Shown piece by piece: positions 17,640-26,222 of a DNA stretch of 64,000 nucleotides (positions within the stretch are counted from its first letter, which is position 1; every line of letters starts with the position of its first letter). Position numbers and translations under genes: made by a program. The notes under the pieces were generated by a model, which saw only the letters and a list, made by a program, of their open reading frames with translations, was not told where the DNA came from and made no database searches. This DNA comes from Roseibium sediminis (GTDB lineage Bacteria; Pseudomonadota; Alphaproteobacteria; Rhizobiales; Stappiaceae), in NCBI RefSeq assembly GCF_008711325.1, contig NZ_VXDB01000020.1, positions 1 through 64,000 on the forward strand. Reading direction: 5' to 3'.

Positions 17640-18624
17640 GCCAGGTCGGATAGGGGTCCGCGTCGGCAGGGGAGGCGTGATAGACGCCGTGTGCAATCGC
17701 GCGGGCAAGGCAGGACGCTGCGGCAGCGCCAAGCTGAACCATGTCCACAATGCCGCCGGTCATTGGCTGCTTTCCGGTCGCAAGTGCAAAGACCAGATCG
17801 CCATCCAGCGGTGTGTGGGCTGGCCAGAGCGCCCGGCCGAGCCCGTCGTGAGCCATCACGGCCAGCCGCTTTGCTTCGGCCTTGGAGAGGATCGCATCCG
17901 TTGCAACGGCGGCAATCGTGGTGTTGGCACCGGGTGTCAGGGCGTCCAGTTTGGTTCGCACGGTCGTCGCATCATCAGGCAAGGGAGACGGGTACCCGTT
18001 GGCCCCGAACTCGTCGCCGATCTCGTGGGGAGCCGCCCAGAAGTGCTTTGTGTCGCCGACGGTTGCCCGTCCAAGCGCATTGACGGCGACAATCGCGCCA
18101 ACAGTGATGCCGTTTGCAAGCTTGATGGAGGCGGAACCAAGGCCGCCTTTCAAATTGGCGGTTGTTGCGCCCGTGCCCGCACCAACGGAGCCAAGCTCGA
18201 AGTCCTGACCGGCGGCGTCCAGTGCCTTGCGGCCCAGATCCCGATAGGGCGGGTTGATGCCCCAGTCCTTGTCCCCTCCGTTCAGGAGGTCGAACAGGAT
18301 GGCGGTGGGGACGATCGGGACACGCACCGGACCGACCTGAAAGCCGTGGCCGAGCTCAGCAAGGCGGAGCTGAACGCCGGACCCTGCATCAAGTCCAAAG
18401 GCGGAGCCGCCGGACAGGACGAGCGCGTCCACCCTGTCGACCGTCTGTTCGGGCTCCAGAAGCGCTGTTTCCCGCGTTCCCGGCGCACCACCATGAATGG
18501 CAACCGAGGCCACGCAGGGCTCATCCGGCCAGATGACCGTGACGCCTGACTTGGTTTTCGCATCAGACGCATTGCCGACCCGAAGGCCGGGAACATCGGT
18601 GATCAGGTTTTTCTCGCCGGTCAT
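17623..18624 (-). CDS. P1 family (S58, DmpA-like) aminopeptidase
   Basis: A 333-residue Ntn-type hydrolase precursor. N-terminal ITDVPGLRVGNA and LSGGSAFGLDAGSGVQ are typical of the DmpA/S58 family, and NLKGGLGSASI near residue 230 holds the expected Gly-Ser autoprocessing site, the serine becoming the nucleophile of the mature beta chain. Family members are L-aminopeptidases, D-esterases or beta-peptidyl aminopeptidases. A flavin reductase gene lies just upstream on the same strand (12-base gap), so they may form an operon. Confidence 0.9.
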   Translation of the reverse strand: MTGEKNLITDVPGLRVGNASDAKTKSGVTVIWPDEPCVASVAIHGGAPGTRETALLEPEQTVDRVDALVLSGGSAFGLDAGSGVQLRLAELGHGFQVGPVRVPIVPTAILFDLLNGGDKDWGINPPYRDLGRKALDAAGQDFELGSVGAGTGATTANLKGGLGSASIKLANGITVGAIVAVNALGRATVGDTKHFWAAPHEIGDEFGANGYPSPLPDDATTVRTKLDALTPGANTTIAAVATDAILSKAEAKRLAVMAHDGLGRALWPAHTPLDGDLVFALATGKQPMTGGIVDMVQLGAAAASCLARAIAHGVYHASPADADPYPTWQKKFG

Positions 18625-18636
18625 TTGTAGTCCGTT

Positions 18637-19290
18637 TCAGGTGGCAAGGCTGGTATAGGCGCGCTGGAAATAAAGCAGCGAGCCGCCCGGATCTCTCATG
18701 CGCAGGTCGGCCACCTTGCCGATGATGACGGAATGGGTGCCCATTTCCGTGATGCTGAAAATCTCGCAGTCAACACTGAGCGCTGCATTGTCGAGGGCCG
18801 AGCAACCGGTTGCCAATGGCGTCCAGCTGGAGCTGGAGAAGCGGTCCTCCATCGCCATGTTGCCGCGCCCTGCAAAGGCATCCGACACCGCCTCCTGACC
18901 TTCACACAAGGTGTTCACGCAAAACACCCGGTTGCGCAGGACGGCAGCATGAATGCGCGTTGAGCGATTGAGGCAGATGAGGACGCTCGGGGGATCATCG
19001 GAAACGGAGCAAAACGCCGAGACCGTTGCGCCGAACCGACCGGCCACTCCGTCGGTCGTCACGATGTGAACGGCTGCGGGAACGCGGCTCATGGCTTCGC
19101 GGAAGGCTTGCGACGTCAGTTCTCTGGAGCCGTCAGTATCACCCTTGGCCAAGGATGCGTCGTTGTCTTGTGTCCCTGAACCCAAAACTGGCCGTCCTTT
19201 CAGGATTTTAGACTGATAGTTACAAGTGTGACTGTTTTCCTGTTTCACCATATAGGCAGATTTCGGCCTTGGCGAGGTTGAATTGCTCAA
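18637..19290 (-). CDS. flavin reductase family protein (HpaC/RutF-like)
   Basis: A 217-residue protein whose last 160 residues match the flavin reductase domain: FREAMSRVPAAVHIVTTDG, GATVSAFCSVSDDPPSVLICLNRSTR and CVNTLCEGQEAVSDAFAG are family blocks. Such enzymes supply reduced FMN or FAD to a two-component monooxygenase. No partner monooxygenase is adjacent. The first 50 or so residues are not typical and no strong ribosome site is seen, so the true start may be further in. Likely cotranscribed with the following peptidase gene. Confidence 0.85.
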   Translation of the reverse strand: MSNSTSPRPKSAYMVKQENSHTCNYQSKILKGRPVLGSGTQDNDASLAKGDTDGSRELTSQAFREAMSRVPAAVHIVTTDGVAGRFGATVSAFCSVSDDPPSVLICLNRSTRIHAAVLRNRVFCVNTLCEGQEAVSDAFAGRGNMAMEDRFSSSSWTPLATGCSALDNAALSVDCEIFSITEMGTHSVIIGKVADLRMRDPGGSLLYFQRAYTSLAT

Positions 19291-19431
19291 GGCACATCAC
19301 CCGCGATTGGCTTCCTTGACGAGGCAGCCTTTGGCTTTGCAGCGTGATCTTGCCCACGTTTGCGGAAAACGGGCTTTTCTCGGCGCTCCAGAGTTTCTAT
19401 GGTCCGGCGAGGCGAACAACTGGAAGCGACC

Positions 19432-20535
19432 ATGACGACAGCGTTGAAAGCTCTGGGACTGTCCATTCTTGCGGCGACCTGCCTTGCGGGGTCGGCAATG
19501 GCGGAGATTCGGGTCGGCCTGTCCGGACCGATGAGCGGAGAACTCGCCCAGTTCGGCCAACAGATGGCAGCAGGCGCCGAGCTTGCTGTTGCTGATATCA
19601 ATGCCGCTGGCGGGGTTCTGGGGCAAAAGCTGGAACTTGTTGTCAAGGACGACAAGTGCGATGCGGATGAGGCGACGGCGGTCGCGAACCAGATGATTGG
19701 CAGTGGGACGCCGGTTGTGATCGGAAGTTTCTGTTTTCGGGCCTCACTCGCGGCAGCGCCGGTCTATGCCGGGAAGGACATCCTGCAGATTTCACCGGGA
19801 ACCACCGTGCCCCAGCTGACAGATGATCGCGCCGGGCCGGGCGTGTTTCGTCTTGCGCCCAGGGATGATCAACAGCCCCGCGTCATCGCCTCTCATCTGG
19901 TGAAGGCCCATGGCGACAGGCGGCTTGCGATCCTGCATGACAAGTCAGCCTATGGGAAGGCGCTGGCGGATGCGGTTCGAACCGAGTTGCACGCACAAGG
20001 TGGCAAGGAAGCGCTCTACGAGGCGGTTGATGCAAGCTCTCCCGATTACGGCACCATCGGCTCGATCCTGCAGCTGGATAATATCGAGGCAGTGTTCTTT
20101 GGCGGTTATCATCCTGAAGCAGCAGCCATTCGCCGGGAATTGGCCTCTCGCGGCATGACTGTGGCCTTCATCGGCGGGGACGCGCTTGCAACTGATGAAT
20201 TCTGGCTCTTGTCCGGAGAGGCGGGGGAGGGAACAGAGTTTGCACTTGCGCAAGATCCGCGTTCCGTTCCATCTGCAGCAAGCCTCGTTGAGCGGCTCAA
20301 CCAGAGTGAAACCCCGGCCCGAGGCTATGATGTGGTGACCTATGCGGCGATTGAGGCATGGGTTGCAGCAGTGCGCCGGGCAGGAAGCACGGATCTGGCA
20401 CCGGTGGCTGCGGCAATGATGGAAGGTGGTCTGCCAACCGTTCTTGGGTCGCTGTCCTTTGACGACAAGGGCGATGTGGAGCAGCAGGGTTACGTGCTTT
20501 ATCGCTGGAATGCCGGGCGCTACAGCGCGCAATAA
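19432..20535 (+). CDS. branched-chain amino-acid ABC transporter substrate-binding protein (LivJ-like)
   Basis: A 367-residue periplasmic binding protein of the Leu/Ile/Val family. The start at MTTALKALG is supported by GGAAG just upstream; a longer reading frame exists but lacks a site. Signal peptide cleavage is after AGSAMA. IRVGLSGPMSGELAQFGQQM, GAELAVADINAAGGVLGQKLELVVKDD and ISPGTTVPQLT are family blocks. No permease or ATPase genes are adjacent, so it is an orphan whose transporter lies elsewhere. Confidence 0.93.
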   Translation: MTTALKALGLSILAATCLAGSAMAEIRVGLSGPMSGELAQFGQQMAAGAELAVADINAAGGVLGQKLELVVKDDKCDADEATAVANQMIGSGTPVVIGSFCFRASLAAAPVYAGKDILQISPGTTVPQLTDDRAGPGVFRLAPRDDQQPRVIASHLVKAHGDRRLAILHDKSAYGKALADAVRTELHAQGGKEALYEAVDASSPDYGTIGSILQLDNIEAVFFGGYHPEAAAIRRELASRGMTVAFIGGDALATDEFWLLSGEAGEGTEFALAQDPRSVPSAASLVERLNQSETPARGYDVVTYAAIEAWVAAVRRAGSTDLAPVAAAMMEGGLPTVLGSLSFDDKGDVEQQGYVLYRWNAGRYSAQ

Positions 20536-20649
20536 CCCGTTGCCGGTTAAGCACAAACCTTAACCAAGCCTTAAGAAAATCGCTCGAATGCCTTTAGGTG
20601 GGCGGGCGCATGATGTAAAACTCCCCGAACAACAGGGTGGAGAAAGGTC

Positions 20650-21171
20650 ATGCGTATCAAGGCCTTATCGTTAACTATAGCGTTTTTGAGCATTGTCGTC
20701 GGACTGCTCGGATCAGCCATGCCGTCTCAGGCTGCCGAACTTGTCGGCTTTCACGACCAAAGGTTTCGTCCGGGCACCATCGTGATCCGCAATTCCGAGC
20801 GGCGGCTTTATCTGGTGCTGCGCGGTGGTCAGGCGATCCGCTACAAGGTCGCCGTTGGCAAACCGGCCAAGGCTTGGACAGGGCAGGCGCAGATTGTCGG
20901 CAAGCATCTTCGGCCAGATTGGTCACCGTCTGCAGAAGTGCGCCGGGATTTCCCGCATCTGCCTGCTGTCATTCGCGGCGGCGCGCCTAACAACCCGATG
21001 GGCGTTGCGGCCATGACGCTTTCCAACGGCAATTACGCCATTCACGGAACCAACCGACCGGGCTCTATCGGACGAGCGGTGTCCTATGGCTGCATTCGCA
21101 TGGCCAACCACGACATATCCGATCTGTTTCAACGGGTTGGCGTGCGCACTCCGGTCATTGCGCTTCCGTAA
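20650..21171 (+). CDS. L,D-transpeptidase (YkuD family)
   Basis: A 173-residue exported cell-wall enzyme. The signal peptide is followed by a YkuD domain: RNSERRLYLVLRGGQAIRYKVAVGK at the start and HGTNRPGSIGRAVSYGCIRMANHD with the catalytic histidine and cysteine. L,D-transpeptidases form 3-3 peptidoglycan cross-links or attach proteins to the wall. A strong GGAGAAAGG precedes the ATG. It is monocistronic; a second L,D-transpeptidase occurs at 49.7 kb. Confidence 0.93.
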   Translation: MRIKALSLTIAFLSIVVGLLGSAMPSQAAELVGFHDQRFRPGTIVIRNSERRLYLVLRGGQAIRYKVAVGKPAKAWTGQAQIVGKHLRPDWSPSAEVRRDFPHLPAVIRGGAPNNPMGVAAMTLSNGNYAIHGTNRPGSIGRAVSYGCIRMANHDISDLFQRVGVRTPVIALP

Positions 21172-21257
21172 TCCGGCACTCATTTGCCTGCGACAGACCT
21201 GCCGCAGGGACCGGATGTCGCATTTACTTGCGTCATGATGAAAGTACTCTGATTGCG

Positions 21258-21380
21258 ACTTGGGCAGGCAACTCCAGATGCCGTTTGCCCGACAGTCCGC
21301 GGTGATGGCTCCTCCTTATCATCACCTGCCATGTGCCTGATCCCCGGTGTACCCCCAAAGCACCGGGGCAGGTGTTTTTC
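21258..21380 (+). ncRNA. candidate trans-acting sRNA with anti-Shine-Dalgarno loop
   Basis: Three successive hairpins end in an intrinsic terminator. Hairpin 1 pairs GGGCA-GGCA with TGCC-TGCCC (about 21262-21290). Hairpin 2 has a perfect stem GGTGATG/CATCACC (21301-21307 and 21320-21326) with loop GCTCCTCCTTAT, which contains CTCCTCC, complementary to ribosome binding sites. Hairpin 3 is CCCCGGTG/CACCGGGG (21342-21349 and 21361-21368), followed by T5. Length and layout recall alphaproteobacterial sRNAs with exposed CUCCUCC loops (alpha-r14 type). The 5' end is estimated; a weak CTTG-type -35 lies near 21227. No database comparison was made. Confidence 0.6.
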
Positions 21381-21491
21381 ACTTACAAGAGGTCGATGCT
21401 TCCAGCCACGTCTTCGGATCGGTGGCAATTGTCTTGCCGGATTTTGTGCCGAGTGCGGCAAAGAGGTCTTCGATGGCGTTGAGCGAATGGG
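21379..21491 (-). pseudogene. degenerate extra copy of the 3' end of the coxE-like gene
   Basis: Read on the minus strand this encodes HSLNAIEDLFAALGTKSGKT...WLEA, nearly identical to the last 30 residues of the intact coxE-like protein 0.9 kb away (HSLNAIEDLVAALGAKSGKT...WLEA). A 93-base direct repeat (21399-21491 against 22304-22396) is about 83 percent identical by hand alignment. Nothing upstream of it matches the rest of the gene, and an in-frame stop lies just before. It is therefore a leftover 3' fragment that flanks the kinase gene on the side opposite the intact gene. Its stop codon touches the terminator tract of the sRNA. Confidence 0.8.
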
Positions 21492-21627
21492 GTCGGTGCA
21501 TTGTTTAGGTGCTGCGATGTCAGTGGTAGAGGAACAAATACTCCCCCGACTTAACAGGTCGCAGTTGCAACAACTCAATCAAATGAGACAATCTAGGTAT
21601 TGATCTGGTTTACCGCCTTGTCTTGGC

Positions 21628-22218
21628 GTGAAGCTCCCCCAGCATGATACAGATTATCCCGCTATTGGATGGAAATTTGAATTGTCACATGTCGTAATCA
21701 TCAATGGTCCTGCAGGGGTGGGAAAAACCACTATTTCATTCAAGCTGGCAGAAATGCTCCCGGGGACGATTAATATTTCGGGCGATGCCATTCGATGGTT
21801 TGCGCCACTCGATGTTGGTCAATACCTCGGCCCCGGCTCAACCTACCGCGCCGGAGCGTCTTTGACATCGGCATATCTAAGAATGGGAGCACCGCGAATA
21901 ATTTTCGATTATGTCTTTGATGCTGCAGAAAAGATCTCGAGATTTTGCCGATGGCTTCCTCCGGATACCCCGATCTACCTCTTCACGATCTGGGCACCTA
22001 TTGAAGTCGTCATCGAAAGAGTCGCCACTCGCGAAGGCCGAGAACCATTAGGAGACTTAACGATACAGACTTACCGTGAAGTCGAACGCAATCTACGATT
22101 TCTTGGGTGCACGGTTCAAAACACCGCATCCCCGGAAGCCGCAGCCTCCGAGATTTTTGCAAAAATCGCCGAAACCGAAGGCGCACCCGCTGCTGGATTT
22201 GCCCGTAATGCATCCTGA
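21628..22218 (+). CDS. P-loop kinase-like ATPase (AAA_33 type), likely acquired
   Basis: A protein of up to 196 residues with a Walker A motif (GPAGVGKTT near residue 27), a DAIRWF segment and a basic lid-like region (ERVATREGREPLGDL), as in small AAA_33/zeta-like or chloramphenicol-phosphotransferase-like kinases. The substrate is unknown. The start is uncertain: GTG here, or TTG at 21682 just before SHVVIINGP. Base composition is visibly more AT-rich than its neighbours. It lies between a broken and an intact copy of the coxE-like 3' end, which points to insertion at that site. No antitoxin-like partner is visible. Confidence 0.72.
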   Translation: MKLPQHDTDYPAIGWKFELSHVVIINGPAGVGKTTISFKLAEMLPGTINISGDAIRWFAPLDVGQYLGPGSTYRAGASLTSAYLRMGAPRIIFDYVFDAAEKISRFCRWLPPDTPIYLFTIWAPIEVVIERVATREGREPLGDLTIQTYREVERNLRFLGCTVQNTASPEAAASEIFAKIAETEGAPAAGFARNAS

Positions 22219-22295
22219 ACCAAGTTATTTGAGAGTATCCGTCGGGCTCTAAAGTCGAGATTTGAGTTTCTGTTGGTGTCTCCACCAAAACTTCG

Positions 22296-23525
22296 TTAGT
22301 TCGCTTCCAACCACTTCTTTGGATCGGCCGCCAGCGTCTTGCCTGACTTTGCCCCGAGTGCGGCAACAAGGTCTTCGATGGCGTTGAGAGAGTGGGCGGC
22401 GCGGAATTCGTCTACATGGGGCAGCATGGCGCGGATGCCCTTGGCCTTTGCCTCAAAACCGTCAAACCGCAGCAGCGGGTTGAGCCAGATGAGACGGCGG
22501 CAGGAGCGGTGGAGGCGATCCATTTCCCGCTCCAGGTCCTCGTCCGTGTCCCGTTCCAGACCGTCGGTGATGAGCAAAACGGTCGGATTGCCGGAGAGAA
22601 CCCGCCGCGACCAGACGCGGTTGAACTCGTGCAGGGCGGTGGCAATGCGGGTGCCGCCGGACCAGTCTTCAACGCCGGAACTGCAGGCCATCAGGGCTTC
22701 GTCCGGGTCTTTCATGCGCAACTGACGGGTGACATTGGTCAGCCGTGTTCCAAACAGGAACGTGTGAACGTCACGCCGCTCGGCCATCACGCCATGCATG
22801 AAGTGCAGCAGCAGGCGGGTGTATTGGCTCATGGAGCCGGAAATGTCGCACAGCGCCACAATGGGCGGGCGCTTCTCGATGGGTTTTCGGAATTTCAGGT
22901 CGATGATATCGCCGCCCGCACGCAGCGAAGCGCGCAAGGTTCTGCGGGGATCGATCTTGCCGCGTGTTGAGGGAGCGAGGCGGCGCTGCCTGATCTTGTC
23001 CATCGGCAGGGTGAGATTGCGAAGCGCGATCTTCGCCTCGGCCACCTCTTCCACGGTCATCTGCGCAAAGTCCTTGGCCTGCAGAAGTTCCTTGCCGGAA
23101 ACGGTGAAGGTGGCATCCACTTCCACCTGCGGCTTGGTCTGCTCGCTCTGGCGCTCCTGCACGGACTGGAAGGCTTGCGAAATGCGGGTTTGGCCTGCCT
23201 TTGGCTTTTCCGGTTCGCCGCGCGGTGGGGCGACAGGAGACAGGATTGCCAGCATTTTTTCAATCAGGCCGCGGCTTTGCCAATAGATGTTGAAGGCTTC
23301 ATCAAAGAGCACGCGGTGCTCGCGCTTGCGCACGAAGACCGAATGGAGTGTCCAGTAAAGGTCCTCACGGTTGCGAATGCCGGATACCTCGACCGCGCGC
23401 ACGGCGTCGACCACGGTGGAGGGGCCTGCGGGCAGACCCGCTTTGCGCAGGGTGCGGGCAAAATAGACGATATTGTCGACAATCCGGCTGTCGGAAGCCG
23501 ACAGGGATGCGGCTGCCGGGCTCAT
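22296..23525 (-). CDS. VWA domain protein, CoxE-like
   Basis: A 409-residue protein of the CoxE/VWA family. The N-terminal part (ARTLRKAGLPAGPSTVVDAVRAV) is typical, and the C-terminal von Willebrand A domain carries a MIDAS motif (ALCDISGSMSQ near residue 222). With MoxR-type ATPases, such proteins act in metal-centre insertion or complex remodelling; in CO dehydrogenase systems the pair is CoxD/CoxE. Here no oxidoreductase subunits are adjacent, so the client is unknown. Its ATG directly follows the stop codon of the MoxR gene. Its last 93 bases are partly duplicated beyond the neighbouring kinase gene. Confidence 0.9.
   Translation of the reverse strand: MSPAAASLSASDSRIVDNIVYFARTLRKAGLPAGPSTVVDAVRAVEVSGIRNREDLYWTLHSVFVRKREHRVLFDEAFNIYWQSRGLIEKMLAILSPVAPPRGEPEKPKAGQTRISQAFQSVQERQSEQTKPQVEVDATFTVSGKELLQAKDFAQMTVEEVAEAKIALRNLTLPMDKIRQRRLAPSTRGKIDPRRTLRASLRAGGDIIDLKFRKPIEKRPPIVALCDISGSMSQYTRLLLHFMHGVMAERRDVHTFLFGTRLTNVTRQLRMKDPDEALMACSSGVEDWSGGTRIATALHEFNRVWSRRVLSGNPTVLLITDGLERDTDEDLEREMDRLHRSCRRLIWLNPLLRFDGFEAKAKGIRAMLPHVDEFRAAHSLNAIEDLVAALGAKSGKTLAADPKKWLEAN
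22304..22396. repeat. intact-gene copy of the 93-bp direct repeat
   Basis: This is the coxE-like 3' end that matches 21399-21491 in the same orientation. Together the two repeats bracket about 0.8 kb containing only the P-loop kinase gene. Confidence 0.8.
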
Positions 23526-24473
23526 CTATCGGCCTGCGGAGCCAATGGCCGTCTGGGCGCGGGCCGTGTCCTTGCGAATGTCGTCGACCATCTGGCGCAC
23601 CTTTGAACCGCGCACCCGCTCGATATCGTCCTGATACTTCAAGAGAACGCCGAGCGTGTCGGAGGCCATATCCGGATCAAGGGCAATCTCGTTGAGTTCG
23701 CTGAGGGCCGTCGCCCAATCGAGCGTTTCGGCGACACCCGGCTGTTTGAAGAGATCTTCCTCGGTGCGCAGTTTCTGCACAAAGGCGACGACTTCGGCGG
23801 CAAGGCGTTCCGGTGCGCCGGGTACCTTCTTGCGCACGATTTCCAGCTCCCGCTCGGCGCTTGGATAATCCACCCAGTGATAGAGGCAGCGGCGTTTCAG
23901 GGCGTCATGGATTTCGCGGGTGCGGTTGGTGGTGATGATCACGATGGGCGGCTCATCCGCCTTTACGGTGCCAAGCTCCGGGATCGTCACCTGGCTGTCG
24001 GCCAGAACTTCCAGAAGAAAGGCTTCAAAGGCTTCATCGGCGCGGTCGAGCTCATCGATCAGGAAGACAGGCGGTCCCTTCGGCGAGGGTTCCAATGCCT
24101 GCAGGACCGGGCGCTTGATGAGGAAGCGCTCATCGAAGATCGATCTGGAGAGGTCGCCGTGATCGGTGTTTCCGGCTGCTTCCGAAACCCGGATTTCCAC
24201 CATTTGCGCGGCATAGTTCCACTCGTAGACGGCGGAGCTTACATCCAGTCCTTCATAGCATTGCAGGCGGATCAGGTCGCGACCCAGCGTCTCGGAGAGG
24301 ACCTTGGCGATCTCGGTCTTGCCGACACCGGCTTCCCCTTCCAGAAACAGCGGGCGTTTCATCCTGAGCGACAGGTGCAGCACGGTCGCAAGAGCCCGGT
24401 CAGCCACGTATCCGGCGCTTTCCAGCAGCGCGAGCGTTTCTTCGATCGTGCCGGGAAGGGGCTGTGCGGTCAT
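23526..24473 (-). CDS. MoxR-family AAA+ ATPase
   Basis: A 315-residue AAA+ protein. Walker A is GEAGVGKTE (near residue 44), Walker B is FLIDELDRAD, and a sensor-1-like IITTNRTREIHDALKRRC follows. The start ALLESAGYVADRALATVLHLSLRMKRPLFLEGEAG is typical for CoxD-like MoxR proteins. MoxR ATPases act as chaperones with VWA partners to mature enzyme complexes. The coxE-like gene follows with no gap (stop and ATG abut), so they are coexpressed. Confidence 0.94.
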   Translation of the reverse strand: MTAQPLPGTIEETLALLESAGYVADRALATVLHLSLRMKRPLFLEGEAGVGKTEIAKVLSETLGRDLIRLQCYEGLDVSSAVYEWNYAAQMVEIRVSEAAGNTDHGDLSRSIFDERFLIKRPVLQALEPSPKGPPVFLIDELDRADEAFEAFLLEVLADSQVTIPELGTVKADEPPIVIITTNRTREIHDALKRRCLYHWVDYPSAERELEIVRKKVPGAPERLAAEVVAFVQKLRTEEDLFKQPGVAETLDWATALSELNEIALDPDMASDTLGVLLKYQDDIERVRGSKVRQMVDDIRKDTARAQTAIGSAGR

Positions 24474-24622
24474 GGGAACTCCTGAAACCTGATGGGCGAA
24501 TGGTGATGCGGCTCGTTTCTTCTACCAATATAGGCAGAAGCGGGGAGAGGAAAGGCACCGCTCCGGCTTGTCAGTCTGCCCGATTCCGGATGCCGCGTGC
24601 CACTGGACCTTCGGCCATGTTT

Positions 24623-25630
24623 TCAGGCGACTACCCGTCTGAACTTCGCACGATAAGCTGCCGGGCTGGTTCCCAGTTGCTTCTGGAAGTGATGGCGCAA
24701 GGTTGCGGCTGTGCCAAAGCCGGTCCGGTGTGCCAGATCCTCAAGGGGCAGGGACGTTTCTTCCAGCAGGTCCTTTGCCTTTTGCAGGCGCTGAAGTGTC
24801 AACCAGCGGGCGGGCGCGCTTCCGGTCGCATCCTCGAACCGGCGCAGGAACGTGCGGCGACTCATGCCGACACGTTCCGCCAGAGCGTCAATCGGATGGT
24901 CTTTTGAGAGGTTTTCCTGCAGATAATCAAAAAGGGGTCCAAGCCGGCCGGCTTCGTGAACGGGGGAGACTGCCTTGTCGATGAACTGGGCCTGCCCGCC
25001 TTCGCGGTGTGGCGGCACGACCAATCGCCGTGCCACGCTATTGGCAGCTTTCGGGCCAAAATCCTTGCGGACCAGATGCAGGCAAAGGTCGATCCCGGCA
25101 GCGCTGCCAGCAGACGTCAGGATCTGGCCATTATCGGTATAGAGCACGTTCGGAACCACATTGACGCCCGGATATCGCTGGCGCAGTTGGTCCTCGTAGC
25201 GCCAGTGGGTCGTAACATTGAGGCCGCGAAGCAGACCCGCCTCGGCTAAAAGAAAGACCCCGGAGCAGATGGTCAGGAACCGGCTGCCACGTTCATGCGC
25301 TTGCACTAGTGCCTCCAGCAGAGACCGGGGAACAGGTGCATCCAGACCGCGCCAGCCCGGAAGCAGGATGGTGCCGGCGGAGTGCAACAGCTCAAGCCCG
25401 CCGTCGGCCTGAAAAGTCAGGCCGGCCGAGGTCCGCATCGTCCCTTCGTCGCTGGCAGCAACGCCATAGCTGTACCAGGTGTTCCCCATTTCCGGTCGTG
25501 GCAGGCCGAAGATTTCATAGCCAATGCCAAATTCGAACAGGCACAGCCCGTCATAGGCGAGCGAGACGACCTTGCGATTGGCCGGATGGGAGGAGGCAAT
25601 CTTTGGCATGATGTTGATGATATATGTCAT
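24623..25630 (-). CDS. ftrA: GlxA/FtrA-type AraC family transcriptional regulator
   Basis: A 335-residue regulator with an N-terminal DJ-1/PfpI-like domain (VSLAYDGLCLFEFGIGYEIF; ICSGVFLLAEAGLL with the nucleophile-elbow-type cysteine) and a C-terminal AraC DNA-binding domain with two helix-turn-helix units (DALAERVGMSRRTFLRRFEDATG and DLAHRTGFGTAATLRHHFQKQLG). It closely matches proteins annotated FtrA. It is divergent from a rhodanese-like gene with a 71-base gap, the usual FtrA arrangement, so the rhodanese gene is its likely target. Confidence 0.88.
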   Translation of the reverse strand: MTYIINIMPKIASSHPANRKVVSLAYDGLCLFEFGIGYEIFGLPRPEMGNTWYSYGVAASDEGTMRTSAGLTFQADGGLELLHSAGTILLPGWRGLDAPVPRSLLEALVQAHERGSRFLTICSGVFLLAEAGLLRGLNVTTHWRYEDQLRQRYPGVNVVPNVLYTDNGQILTSAGSAAGIDLCLHLVRKDFGPKAANSVARRLVVPPHREGGQAQFIDKAVSPVHEAGRLGPLFDYLQENLSKDHPIDALAERVGMSRRTFLRRFEDATGSAPARWLTLQRLQKAKDLLEETSLPLEDLAHRTGFGTAATLRHHFQKQLGTSPAAYRAKFRRVVA

Positions 25631-25701
25631 TCATGCCAGCGGACGCAAGAATTCCATCTGGCTAGGGTTAGCTCAGTTCAAAGCCAACCGGGAGATCCCC
25701 A

Positions 25702-26103
25702 ATGAGTTATGTCACCGACCACCCAGCCGCGTCTTCGGAAGTCGCCCTTGCTCATTTTTCGGCAAGACTGTCTCTGGAAACGGATTGTGCAGATGTTCAC
25801 GCAGCCTGTGAGTCCGGCGATGTTGACTTCGTGTTGCTTCACGTTGTTGGCGCGCCTGCGATGTTTGCAAAGCGTCACATCCCGGGAGCAATTCATCTTC
25901 CCCATCGGGACATGACTGCGAAACGGATGGCTGAGTGGCCGATGGACACGTTGTTCGTCGTTTATTGTGCCGGTCCGCATTGCAATGGTGCCGACCGCGC
26001 GGCCGTTCGCCTCGCCAGCCTCGGTCGCCCGGTCAAGATCATGATCGGTGGCATCACCGGTTGGGAAGACGAGGGTTTTGCCTTTGCGGGTGCCGCGCAG
26101 TGA
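25702..26103 (+). CDS. rhodanese-like sulfurtransferase
   Basis: A 133-residue single-domain rhodanese. DFVLLHVVGAPAMFAKRHIPGAIHLPH is the typical lead, and the active-site cysteine lies in VVYCAGPHCNGADRAA. Such proteins transfer sulfane sulfur, for example to cyanide or protein thiols. A GGGAG ribosome site precedes the ATG. The divergent FtrA gene probably regulates it. Confidence 0.9.
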   Translation: MSYVTDHPAASSEVALAHFSARLSLETDCADVHAACESGDVDFVLLHVVGAPAMFAKRHIPGAIHLPHRDMTAKRMAEWPMDTLFVVYCAGPHCNGADRAAVRLASLGRPVKIMIGGITGWEDEGFAFAGAAQ

Positions 26104-26222
26104 AATCTGGTGCAGGGGCAAACGGGACTGGAGCATTCCGCTTCATTCCCTTTCATTGGTTTTGTTAATCGTTTTCCATTAGACCCCAAAACCGGTATAA
26201 ACCCGCCAAAGGGGAGTGGTGG

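Noticed and set aside
21180-21578. A 132-codon minus-strand frame over the sRNA and coxE fragment
   Set aside because: It is out of frame with the coxE remnant and covers the sRNA hairpins; a similar shadow frame appears opposite the intact coxE end, which shows it comes from the repeat and not from a gene.
22273-22290. Small hairpin TTGGTG/CACCAA after the coxE-like gene as a terminator
   Set aside because: The stem is short and the T run is weak; it may be chance.
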